NCBI GenBank assembly: GCA_903895475.1
Contig: CAITUF010000088.1
Location: 1-9,547, forward strand
Reading direction: 5' to 3'
Source of the DNA: an uncultured Opitutia bacterium
GTDB lineage: Bacteria; Verrucomicrobiota; Verrucomicrobiia; Opitutales; UBA953
Length of the DNA stretch: 9,547 nt
Under the pieces are notes generated by a model. It saw only the letters and a program-made list of their open reading frames with translations. It was not told where the DNA came from and made no database searches. Of this stretch, positions 1-7,200 are shown piece by piece. Position 1 is the stretch's first letter. Each line of letters starts with the position of its first letter. The position numbers were made by a program, and so were the translations under genes.

Positions 1-230
1 CCGATGAGCGCAACACCGAGGAAATGGCCCGCGTCCACGAAGCACTCGAGGAGATTGTGACGAAGACCCTCGCGCTCGGCGGCACAATCACCGGCGAACA
101 CGGCGTTGGCCTCGCCAAGAAGGCGTGGCTCCGCCGCCAAGTCGGTGAGAACAGCCACGACCTGATGCGCGAGATTAAGCGCGCCTGGGACCCACGCAAC
201 CTACTCAACCCCGGTAAGATTTTCGACTGA
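1..230 (+). CDS. GlcD-type FAD-linked oxidase subunit, C-terminal end only (partial)
   Basis: This is the 3' end of a gene that begins before the window; the reading frame is open from base 3 to the TGA at 228-230. The 75 visible residues match the C-terminal cap of the GlcD/D-lactate dehydrogenase branch of the vanillyl-alcohol-oxidase flavoprotein family. They include GGTITGEHGVGLAKK, then an amphipathic stretch and DPRNLLNPGKIF, the usual family ending (working from memory of the family). Such subunits carry FAD and oxidise a 2-hydroxyacid such as glycolate or D-lactate to the 2-oxoacid, passing electrons to a partner iron-sulfur subunit. That partner lies immediately downstream, 3 bp after the stop and in the same reading frame. 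Substrate cannot be decided because the FAD-binding and most of the substrate-binding part are outside the window. No GlcE-like gene lies between the two. Confidence 0.87.
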   Translation, partial: DERNTEEMARVHEALEEIVTKTLALGGTITGEHGVGLAKKAWLRRQVGENSHDLMREIKRAWDPRNLLNPGKIFD

Positions 231-233
231 GGG

Positions 234-1544
234 ATGAAGCCTTCGCTCAAACTCCTCGATTACTCGATCCTCCAGCAGTGCATGCATTGCGGGATGTGCC
301 TCCCAGCCTGCCCGACCTATGTCGCGACGAAGAAAGAACGCCATAGCCCCCGCGGGCGAATCTCCCTCATGCGGGCAGTGGCGGACGACGAGCTGAAGCT
401 ATCGCCGGCCTTCGCCGACGAGATGAGCTACTGCCTCGGTTGCCTCGCCTGTGAGACGGCCTGCCCCGCAGGCGTGGATTATTCTAACCTACTCGAGACC
501 GCCCGGGCCGAAGTCCAGTCTGCCGGCCTGAATCAGACCTTCACTAGCCGCTTCTGGCGGACGGTCACGATGCGAGGGTTGTTCATGCGGCCCCGCCTGC
601 TCCGCTTCGCCGGTCGTCTGCTCTGGCTTTATCAACGCCTCGGCCTGCAAACCGCCTTCCGCAAAATCGGCCTGACGAAACTACTCCCGCCAGACCTCCG
701 CCGCCTCGAGCCCCAGTGCCCGACCATAGCCACAAAGTTTTCGCCGCAACTCATTCGCCCAGTCGAATCGCCGGCCAAGAAGTCGCACCGCGTGGCCCTA
801 CTCACCGGCTGCGTCCAGGACCTAGTCTTCGCTGAACTGAACCGCGACACGGCCGATGTCCTCTTGGCCAATGGCTGCGAGGTCCACACGCCCTCCGTCC
901 AACCCTGCTGCGGCTCCCTCCACGCGCACAATGGCGAAGCCGCTGCGGCCAAGACATTGGCCAAGCGGATGATCGACCTTTTTCCGCCGTCTCGGTTCGA
1001 CGCCATCATCTCGAACTCGGGTGGCTGCGGGAATCATCTCCGCCATTATGGCGCCTTACTCGCGGACGACCCCGTCTATGCGCCTCGGGCCAAGCTCTGG
1101 GATACCAAGCTACGGGACATCCACGAGTGGCTACTAGAGTACGGCTGCCTTGCCCCGCGGACGGGCCTAGGCGACCTCACCGTCACTTACCACGACTCCT
1201 GCCACCTGACGCATGGCCAGAAGGTCACCCAGCAGCCGCGGGACCTCCTTAAACTCATCCCTGGTCTGAAACTCGTCGAACTCCCCGAGGCCAACTGGTG
1301 CTGCGGGAGCGCCGGCATCTATAACATCACCCAGCCCGAGCAGTCGGAACAGCTCCTCGTCCGTAAGGTCGGGCACGTCATCGGCACCGGTGCATCCGTC
1401 CTCGCCACCGCGAACCCCGGGTGCCACCTTCAAATCGCCCGTGGCCTCCGCCAAGCCGGCTCAGCCATCACCCTCGTCCCACCCGTCACCCTCCTCGCCC
1501 GCGCCTATCGGAAAGAAAAGAGGGCTGAATCGAGGACAGTGTAG
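234..1544 (+). CDS. glcF: GlcF-like (Fe-S)-binding subunit of a 2-hydroxyacid dehydrogenase
   Basis: This 436-residue protein has the standard GlcF layout. Two 4Fe-4S ferredoxin motifs come first: C16-x2-C19-x2-C22-x3-C26-P and C67-x2-C70-x2-C73-x3-C77-P. Two CCG (heterodisulfide-reductase-like) domains follow, with C193, C225-C226 and C265 in the first, and C323, C356-C357 and C397 in the second. In the family this subunit takes electrons from the flavin of GlcD and feeds them to the membrane quinone pool. The start is fixed: the preceding in-frame codons are TGA and GGG, so ATG 234 is the first possible initiator. A GAGGG lies at 229-233, directly against the ATG and too close for a normal ribosome binding site, so translation probably depends on termination-reinitiation from the upstream gene. 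The last six residues (AESRTV) are partly encoded by a 15-bp direct repeat and look like an add-on. Glycolate versus D-lactate cannot be told apart. Confidence 0.93.
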   Translation: MKPSLKLLDYSILQQCMHCGMCLPACPTYVATKKERHSPRGRISLMRAVADDELKLSPAFADEMSYCLGCLACETACPAGVDYSNLLETARAEVQSAGLNQTFTSRFWRTVTMRGLFMRPRLLRFAGRLLWLYQRLGLQTAFRKIGLTKLLPPDLRRLEPQCPTIATKFSPQLIRPVESPAKKSHRVALLTGCVQDLVFAELNRDTADVLLANGCEVHTPSVQPCCGSLHAHNGEAAAAKTLAKRMIDLFPPSRFDAIISNSGGCGNHLRHYGALLADDPVYAPRAKLWDTKLRDIHEWLLEYGCLAPRTGLGDLTVTYHDSCHLTHGQKVTQQPRDLLKLIPGLKLVELPEANWCCGSAGIYNITQPEQSEQLLVRKVGHVIGTGASVLATANPGCHLQIARGLRQAGSAITLVPPVTLLARAYRKEKRAESRTV

Positions 1545-1557
1545 AGGGCTGAATCGA
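1519..1557 (+). repeat. 15-bp direct repeat across the glcF stop codon
   Basis: AGAGGGCTGAATCGA occurs at 1519-1533 and again, identically, at 1543-1557, with a 24-bp period. The first copy encodes the end of GlcF. The second begins with the last two bases of the TAG stop (1542-1544) and extends into the leader. This looks like a small tandem duplication at the gene end, or the remains of an inserted repeat that supplied a new stop codon. Confidence 0.85.
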
Positions 1558-1602
1558 TCACAGATAAACACCCTCCTACTGTCATCAACCCTCCTTCCTC
1601 CG

Positions 1603-1665
1603 TAATCTGTACTCTGAACTCTGTACTCCGTACTCTGTCATCCGTCCTCCCTCCCTCCTCTCCTC
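1603..1665 (+). repeat. Heptanucleotide tandem array (TACTCTG-like) up to the start codon
   Basis: The 121-bp gap between glcF and the next gene ends in nine consecutive 7-bp units: TAATCTG, TACTCTG, AACTCTG, TACTCCG, TACTCTG, TCATCCG, then three degenerate pyrimidine-only units. The array stops exactly at ATG 1666. It makes an unusually pyrimidine-rich leader without a Shine-Dalgarno site. The same heptamer family recurs at 4144-4178 and begins again at 9539. The rest of the gap (1558-1602) is also pyrimidine-rich; I see no convincing promoter or hairpin there. Confidence 0.85.
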
Positions 1666-2787
1666 ATGACTCCAGTCAACATCGGCATTATCGGCGGCGG
1701 CCTCATGGGTCGCGAAATGGCCAGCGCGTTCGCCCGCTGGTGCGCCCTGACCGACGTCTCTGTCCGCCCAGTCCTCGTCGCCGTGGCTGACCTCAATCCC
1801 GCCACGCTGTCGTGGTTCGATTGCATCCCGTCCTGTACACAGAAAACCACCGACTATAAGGCACTCCTCGCCAACCCCGACGTCGACGTGGTCTATGTGG
1901 CCGTCCCCCACCACCTCCACGAACAGGTATATTGCGACGTCCTAGCCGCTGGGAAAGACCTCTTTGCGGAGAAGCCATTTGGCATCGACCTCGCATCCGC
2001 CCGCCGCATCCAAGCTGCCGTGACCGCCAGTGGCCGCTTCGTGCGCTGCAGTTCTGAGATGCCCTTCTTCCCGGGCGCCCAACGCGCCTTCGAACTCGCG
2101 AAGTCTGGCTCTATTGGCCGTGTCCTCGAAGTCGTCTCGGGCTTTCACCACAGCAGTGACCTCGACCCGACCAAGGCGGCAAACTGGAAGCGTCTGAACG
2201 CCATGTGTGGTGAAGGCGGTGCGCTCAATGACCTCGGCATGCACGCCTGCCACATCCCTCTGCGTCTCGGCTGGAAGCCCGCCCGCGTGTTCGCTCAACT
2301 CCAGAAGGGCTACCCGCAACGCCCTGACGGCAAGGGCGGCGTGACGAATTGCGACACCTGGGATAACGCCCTGCTCAACACCTGGATCAAGGTCGGTGAG
2401 CACGAAGTCCCGATGCGCCTCGAGATGAAGCGACTCATGCCCGGCGCCACCAATACGTGGTATATCGAAATCCTCGGGACGGATGGCGGCGTGCGCTACA
2501 GCACCGCTGACACCAAAGCCCTCTGGCTCTTTGAGCGCGGCAAGGAACAGTTCTGGAAGCGTACCGAGCTCGGTTTCAGTACGCCCTTCAAGACCGTCAC
2601 CGGCGGCATCTTCGAACCTGGCTTCGCTGACGTCATCCAGCAGATGTGGGCCGCCTTCCTGCTGGAACGCGCTGGACTGCTTAATGGTCGCTTCGGTTGT
2701 GCCACGCCCGCCGAGGCTGTGGCCACCCACGAAATCTTTGCCGCCGCCCTGCAGTCGCAGGCCCAAGGCACCGTCGTCTCGCTCTAA
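1666..2787 (+). CDS. Gfo/Idh/MocA family NAD(P)-dependent oxidoreductase
   Basis: The 373-residue protein opens with a Rossmann fingerprint (GIIGGGLMG, G7-x-x-G10-x-G12-x-x-G15). It carries the family's EKP motif at 102-104 (AEKPFGIDL), with K103 the expected catalytic or cofactor-contacting lysine. The second-domain motif GGALNDLGMHACHIP spans 184-198 and contains D189 and H193, typical substrate-binding or catalytic positions. Length and order are normal for the family, which oxidises or reduces sugars, inositols and related polyols with NAD(H) or NADP(H). No signal peptide is visible, so it is predicted cytoplasmic. The start at ATG 1666 places the Rossmann motif at the usual distance from the N-terminus. 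The gene lies 5 bp before a PfkB kinase, suggesting a two-gene sugar-catabolic unit. The substrate is not predictable from sequence alone. Confidence 0.94.
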   Translation: MTPVNIGIIGGGLMGREMASAFARWCALTDVSVRPVLVAVADLNPATLSWFDCIPSCTQKTTDYKALLANPDVDVVYVAVPHHLHEQVYCDVLAAGKDLFAEKPFGIDLASARRIQAAVTASGRFVRCSSEMPFFPGAQRAFELAKSGSIGRVLEVVSGFHHSSDLDPTKAANWKRLNAMCGEGGALNDLGMHACHIPLRLGWKPARVFAQLQKGYPQRPDGKGGVTNCDTWDNALLNTWIKVGEHEVPMRLEMKRLMPGATNTWYIEILGTDGGVRYSTADTKALWLFERGKEQFWKRTELGFSTPFKTVTGGIFEPGFADVIQQMWAAFLLERAGLLNGRFGCATPAEAVATHEIFAAALQSQAQGTVVSL

Positions 2788-2792
2788 TTCTT

Positions 2793-3803
2793 ATGCCCAA
2801 AACTTCTCGCCAAGGCGTCCTCGCCGTCGGCAATTTCATCGTCGACTACGTTAAGGTCATCGATGCCTACCCCGCCCAGGACATGCTTGCGAGCATCCTG
2901 AGCGAGTCGCGTTCTAATGGCGGCGGCCCGTATAATGTTCTCCGCGACCTCGCTGCCATGAAGGTCGAGTTCCCCCTCGCGGCGTGCGGCCTCGTCGGCA
3001 ATGACCCCAACGGGCAGTGGATTAAGCGCGACTGCCAGAACCACCGGATCGACGTCACGCTCTTACACCTGAGTCAGGATTACCCGACGTCGTACACCGA
3101 TGCGATGACCGTGCAGTCGACCGGACGGCGCACCTTCTTTCACTGCCGCGGTGCCAACGCCTACTTCGACGTTAAACACTGCTCCTTCAGCAAGACCAAT
3201 GCCCGCATCCTGCACCTCGGGTACCTGATGCTACTGGATCGCCTGGACACCTTCGAAGGCGGCCAGACGGTGGCGGCGAAATTACTCTTCAATGCTCGCT
3301 CCGCCGGCCTCGAGACCTCGGTCGACATGTGCAGCGCGACGCACCCTGAGTTCCGCGAGATTACGCTCAGCGCACTCCCAATGATTGACCACCTCACGAT
3401 CAATGAAATCGAAGCGGGCCTGACCGTCGGTGAAGTCATCGACCCCAAGAATGCCGGCTGGTTGCTGCGCACCGCGGAGCAGTTACTCTCCCTGGGCGTC
3501 AAGCAGACCGTCACCATCCACACCGAATACGGTGCCGTGTGCGCAACCGCCGATGGCCTTCGCCTCAAGCAACCCTCGCTCAAACTCCCTGTGGGTTACA
3601 GCAAGGGCGCGACGGGCGCCGGCGATGCGTTCGCTGCAGGCATGCTCTACGGCCTACACGAAGGCCTCGGAATCCAGGAACGCCTCCGCCTCGCCGTCTG
3701 CTGTGCCGCTGCTTGCCTGCAGGACCCCACTCCCTCCAAAGGACTCCGTCCGGTGAAAGACTGCCTCGCGCTCGCTGACCAATTCGGCTTCGGAGAGTTT
3801 TAA
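2793..3803 (+). CDS. PfkB-family (ribokinase-like) sugar kinase
   Basis: I place the start at ATG 2793, giving 336 residues. The frame is open further upstream, but that extension lies wholly inside the previous gene and is arginine- and proline-rich, unlike a kinase N-terminus. From 2793 the protein begins in the family manner (GVLAVGNFIVDYVKV). Visible motifs are the glycine-rich N-terminal signature (SNGGGPYNVLRDLAA, G43-G45 and N48), NEIEA at 204-208, and the anion-hole/catalytic motif GATGAGDAF, with D278 as the expected general base. The motif starts GAT rather than the common DTT, a tolerated variation. The family phosphorylates sugars or nucleosides with ATP in the cytoplasm. The ATG follows the upstream stop by 5 bp with TTCTT before it and no Shine-Dalgarno site, so coupling to the oxidoreductase gene is likely. 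The specific substrate is unknown. Confidence 0.92.
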   Translation: MPKTSRQGVLAVGNFIVDYVKVIDAYPAQDMLASILSESRSNGGGPYNVLRDLAAMKVEFPLAACGLVGNDPNGQWIKRDCQNHRIDVTLLHLSQDYPTSYTDAMTVQSTGRRTFFHCRGANAYFDVKHCSFSKTNARILHLGYLMLLDRLDTFEGGQTVAAKLLFNARSAGLETSVDMCSATHPEFREITLSALPMIDHLTINEIEAGLTVGEVIDPKNAGWLLRTAEQLLSLGVKQTVTIHTEYGAVCATADGLRLKQPSLKLPVGYSKGATGAGDAFAAGMLYGLHEGLGIQERLRLAVCCAAACLQDPTPSKGLRPVKDCLALADQFGFGEF

Positions 3804-3811
3804 GAGAACGG

Positions 3812-3998
3812 GGGGAGGCAGTGCAGAGGTGCAAAAGTGGAAAGGTGCAAAGGTGGAGACAGGAGGGGACTCGTTGGCTGGAGTATGGTTGGCTAGGGGT
3901 TGTGCGGCGGCCTTCGGCCGCATACTCACATTCCGCTTTCCCGTTTGGCTCTTATTCCGCTTTCCCTTTTACCTCCCTTTTCAACTCTCTGTCTCGGG
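3812..3998 (+). repeat. Long intergenic repeat, copy A (187 bp)
   Basis: This element begins 8 nt after the PfkB stop codon and ends in CTCTGTCTCGGG. A second copy lies at 9302-9489. The cores are identical over 55 bp (3855-3909 against 9347-9401), and the rest differs by a few substitutions and small indels. The first half is purine-rich, with AGGTGCAAA at 3827-3835 and 3843-3851. The second half is pyrimidine-rich, with ATTCCGCTTTCCC at 3930-3942 and 3954-3966. In the middle is a perfect hairpin, GCGGCC-TTC-GGCCGC (3907-3921). GAGACAG (3856-3862) is complementary to CTGTCTC (3989-3995). No U-tract follows the hairpin, so a classical intrinsic terminator is not supported. The 8- and 10-bp indels between copies argue against coding on either strand. 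Confidence 0.9.
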
Positions 3999-4059
3999 TA
4001 GGGGCAAGGCTTCGCCTTGCCCTCCATCGAAGGAGGGCGCGGTAAACCACGCCCCTACC
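3997..4059 (+). repeat. 63-bp palindromic element with 9-bp terminal inverted repeats
   Basis: GGTAGGGGC (3997-4005) and GCCCCTACC (4051-4059) are perfect inverted repeats bounding a 63-bp unit. Inside are two hairpins: GGGCAAGGC-TTC-GCCTTGCCC (4002-4022, 9-bp perfect stem) and GGGCGCGG-TAAA-CCACGCCC (4035-4054, 8 bp with one C/A mismatch). CCTCC (4021-4025) can also pair with GGAGG (4032-4036). The unit is absent from the matching place downstream of copy B (after 9489), so it looks like a discrete insertion. It resembles a MITE or REP-type nested palindrome. No transposase is in the window. Confidence 0.82.
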
Positions 4060-4069
4060 CAATGACAGT

Positions 4070-4087
4070 AGCGGATAGGAATTGGCG
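4070..4087 (+). repeat. Short shared block AGCGGATAGGA-TTGGCG
   Basis: This 18-bp block recurs at 9491-9508 with one substitution. In copy B it follows the long repeat after a single base. In copy A it is pushed 71 bp away by the palindromic element. It therefore marks the common backbone into which the hairpin element was placed, or from which it was lost. Confidence 0.78.
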
Positions 4088-4110
4088 CCCCCTGCCTTTA
4101 ATTGGGCAAC

Positions 4111-4136
4111 GGACGCGACGCAGTCGCGCCCCTACC
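4111..4136 (+). repeat. Hairpin with GCCCCTACC tail
   Basis: CGCGAC-GCA-GTCGCG (4114-4128) is a perfect 6-bp stem with a 3-nt loop, extended by two more pairs past one mismatch. It runs into GCCCCTACC at 4128-4136, the same 9-mer that closes the 63-bp element. The bases after it (TACC onward, 4133-4152) are a 20-bp exact match to 9528-9547, where a different hairpin precedes them. Confidence 0.75.
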
Positions 4137-4143
4137 ATCTTCC

Positions 4144-4178
4144 CAATCCGTACTCTGTACTCTGTAATCTGTAATCCC
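4144..4178 (+). repeat. Heptanucleotide tandem array (CAATCCG, TACTCTG, TACTCTG, TAATCTG, TAATCCC)
   Basis: Five in-phase 7-bp units belong to the same family as the array at 1603-1665. The array sits between two GCCCCTACC-tailed hairpins and about 80 bp before the next start codon. Such short tandem heptamers resemble the STRR repeats known from cyanobacterial intergenic regions. That is an analogy of form, not evidence of relatedness. Confidence 0.82.
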
Positions 4179-4183
4179 CAAGA

Positions 4184-4207
4184 GCAGCACGCGATGCTGC
4201 CCCTACC
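4184..4207 (+). repeat. Second free-standing hairpin with GCCCCTACC tail
   Basis: GCAGCA-CGCGA-TGCTGC (4184-4200) forms a perfect 6-bp stem. It is followed, overlapping the stem end, by GCCCCTACC at 4199-4207. The 9-mer tail is thus found three times in this gap (4051, 4128, 4199), each time closing a hairpin of different stem sequence. It lies 48 bp before the start codon of the next gene and may be part of its 5' leader. Confidence 0.75.
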
Positions 4208-4255
4208 TTTCCCCCTTGAACATTTCGCCCTCTTCCGTGTCCTAAAGGCGTCCCC

Positions 4256-7200
4256 ATGAGCCTACCCCGTCTCATCGCTTTGGCCAGCTGCCTCGGCACC
4301 CTTGCCGCAGCGGAAGCACCGACGTGGTCATTCGACGGGACGGCCCAACCAGCGCTCACGAACGTCGGGGGTGTGACCTTCGCGCAACCCGGCCCCCGCC
4401 GTCCCGATTACCCGACCTTCGACCAGAAAAACGCCTCCGCTCGGTTCAACGGTAAAGGCGGCCACTTAGTCTTACCCGACACGGGCCCAGCCAGTGGTTT
4501 CGATTTCAAGAACGGTGACGCCATCACGCTCGAGGCTTGGGTGAAACTGGACGGACTTCGCAAGGGCGCGAATGTCTACCTCATCGGCAAGGGCCGCACC
4601 AAGGCCGGCTCGTCCAATCAGAACTGGGCGCTCCGCCTGCGCGAGATGTACGGGTCAGCCTGCCCAAGTTTTCTCTTTGCGACGACGCCAACTGCCAACG
4701 ACCAGGGCGACGATCGCTGGCATCGCTGGACCACCAAGAGCGGGATCGCTGATGATGGGCGCTGGCACCACGTGGCGGTGAGCTACGTCTTCGGCGACCC
4801 AACCAGTGTCCGTGGTTTCGTCGATGGCCTGGAAATCCCCGGAGCGTGGGACATGGGCGGCGCCACGAAAGAGGCACCAGTGACCGACGACGACGCGGTC
4901 TGGGTCGGTTCGTCCATGGGTGGGAGCGTCAATAATAGTTTTTCGGGCTGGCTGGATGAGGTCGCCCTCCATCGCCGGGCCGTGTCAGCGAAGGAACTCA
5001 CTGCCCGCTTCAAGACGACGCTGCCGGCACTCGAGATCGCCGTCGCCGGCCCGCGCGACACCAGTGCCAATGCCGGCAATGACAGCGCCAACAATACCGG
5101 CTTCAAGGCCACCCAGGGAGCCACCCCGATCGTCAAGGTTACCTCCTTCACCGACTGGAATAAGGTACCAGCTGGCCAAGTACTCATACAGCTGAGCGGC
5201 AACTGGAAGCCGGATAAGAACGTCTGGCCGGCCGAAACCTTACCGACCACCGAAAGCTACGAAGCACCCGCGTTCGGCTTCTTCCGCACGCCTTTCCCAT
5301 ACGTGTCGACCGGCGTACGCGGCGATCGCGGGAGTCCGTATTTCTTCCGCGCTGCGGCCAAGGTAAACCTACCGGCCGGCAAACATCGCCTCCTACTCCG
5401 TGGACGCGGCGCCGCGGCCCTATTCATTAACGATAAACTCGTCCTGAACACGCCCTTCCCTCCGGGCGGCTCCGACGATAAACCGATTAAGGTGCAGGAT
5501 AAGTTCCTCGACCTCGGTCCGACGTTCCGTTTCGCCCCGCCCGGCAATCGTGAGGCTTGGTGTGAATTCACGAGTACTGGTGGCGAACAGCGCATCGTCC
5601 TCGAAACGGTCGTGGGCTACGTTATCAACGCGAAGTCACGCCGGCGGGCCGAGCTCGGCGAAACGGTCGCAGCAATTTCACTCGAAGGTTCGAACACTTG
5701 GCAGCTGCTCGGACCCGGCGCCACCAACACGGCCTACAATGACTCCGGCTGGTCTGCCTTTGCACAGCAAGAAGAGGCCCGGCTCGCCCAGTTGGATGCC
5801 CACCATCGGGCCCAAGCCCGCACCACCGAAGCTGAATACTGGAAACAGCGCCGCACGGCCGCGCAAGCTTGGCTAGCTAAGACGGCTGAGACTCCTGTGC
5901 CTCCGCTGCCCACCGGCTACACGGCGGGCAACGCCATCGACGCGTTTATCGCTGAGAAACTCGTCGCGTACCAGCAAACCGTCAAAGCTGACACCAGTGG
6001 CATCGACTTCTATCGACAGGTTTGGCCGATCTTCGAAAGCAAATGCCTCGAGTGCCACCAAGGAGCCAAGTCCAAGGGCGGACTCCACCTCGACACGCTA
6101 GCTGGCACGCTCAAGGGCGGCAAAAGCGACGGACCCGCCGTGACGCCGAAGGATGTAGCGAAGAGCGCCCTTTGGACGCGCGTCTGCTCGACCGATAGCG
6201 ATGAGCGCATGCCACCCAAGGGCCCCGGTCTTTCCGCCAACGAAAAAACTATCCTCGAACGGTGGATTAAGGCAGGTGCCCCGTGGCCCGAGTTCCGTCC
6301 TCAGCCGACGAAGCTCGCGCCGTTATCATCCGACCTCGCCTTCCTCCGCCGCGTGACCTTCGACGTTGTCGGGGTGCCGCCTTCAGCCGCAGAGATTGCA
6401 GCCTTCGAAGCAGACCGCTCGTCCGACAAACGTGCCAAGGTCATCGACCGCCTCCTCGCCGACCCCCGTGCCGCCGACGCCAGCATGGGTACTTGGCAGG
6501 ACGTCCTCGCCGAGAACCCAAACATCCTTAACCCGACGCTCAATAACTCGGGTCCGTTCCGTTGGTGGCTCCACGAAAGCCTGCTCGACCACAAGCCACT
6601 CGACCTACTCGTCACTGAACTCGTGCGCCTGAAGGGCAGCGAACGCTTCGGCGGCCCTGCGGGCTTCGGCATGGCCTCGCAGAACGACGTCCCCATGGCG
6701 GCGAAAGCGACTGTGCTAACATCCGCCTTCCTTGGGGTCGACGCCAAGTGTGCGCGCTGCCACGACTCGCCCACGACCTCGACTAAACAGGAACAGGTTT
6801 TCGCCCTCGCCGCCTTACTCGAAACGAAAGGCGTGAAGGTCCCCGTCACCAGTAGCGTGGCGATGGACAAGCTCCGCGAGGGCGGGCGTAAGCCCCTCAT
6901 CGAAGTAACACTCGCACCTGGTGCAACGGTGCAACCGCATTGGCCCTTCCCAGAGTTCGCGACGGAGAGCGTGGCCGACGAACTCGCGCTCGATCCGCAT
7001 GACCCACGCGATCGCTTGGCGACCTTGCTGACGGCGCCACAGAACGAGCGCTTCGCTCAGGTCATGGCCAACCGCCTCTGGGCTGGCCTGATGGGCCGCG
7101 GGCTCGTCGACCAAGCCGGCGATTTCGAACGCAGCCGCACGACGCACCCCGCCCTGCTCCGCTGGCTCGCCCGTGAGCTGGTCCGCAGTGGCTATGACGC

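Noticed and set aside
1942..2766. Long minus-strand reading frame (274 codons) opposite the Gfo/Idh/MocA gene
   Set aside because: It is a shadow of a high-GC gene; the plus strand has full family motifs and the minus product shows none.
2697..2792. 32-codon upstream extension of the PfkB gene
   Set aside because: It overlaps the preceding gene and encodes an Arg/Pro-rich stretch; ATG 2793 gives a normal kinase N-terminus.
3907..3921. Intrinsic terminator at the GCGGCC-TTC-GGCCGC hairpin
   Set aside because: No T-run follows on the plus strand and the stem is broken in the second copy, so a classical Rho-independent terminator is not supported.
3654..3929. Minus-strand reading frame containing a QPLANHTPANESPPVS-like peptide, with a similar peptide encoded at 9116-9475
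   Set aside because: The shared peptide is a by-product of the DNA repeat. Both frames run into the ends of real plus-strand genes, and indels of 8 and 10 bp between repeat copies break the frame.
3997..4207. CRISPR array suggested by repeated GCCCCTACC
   Set aside because: The repeats are only 9 bp, the spacing is uneven in content, the intervening sequences are palindromes, and there are no cas genes.
4216..4245. Sigma70-like promoter (TTGAAC, 17-18 bp spacer) before the PSD1 gene
   Set aside because: The -10 match is poor (GTCCTA or TCCTAA) and a single hexamer match is expected by chance.
3821..4259. Small plus-strand reading frames in the 452-bp gap (74-80 codons)
   Set aside because: They are made of repeat and hairpin DNA, show no domain or codon pattern like the neighbours, and are not conserved in frame in the second copy.
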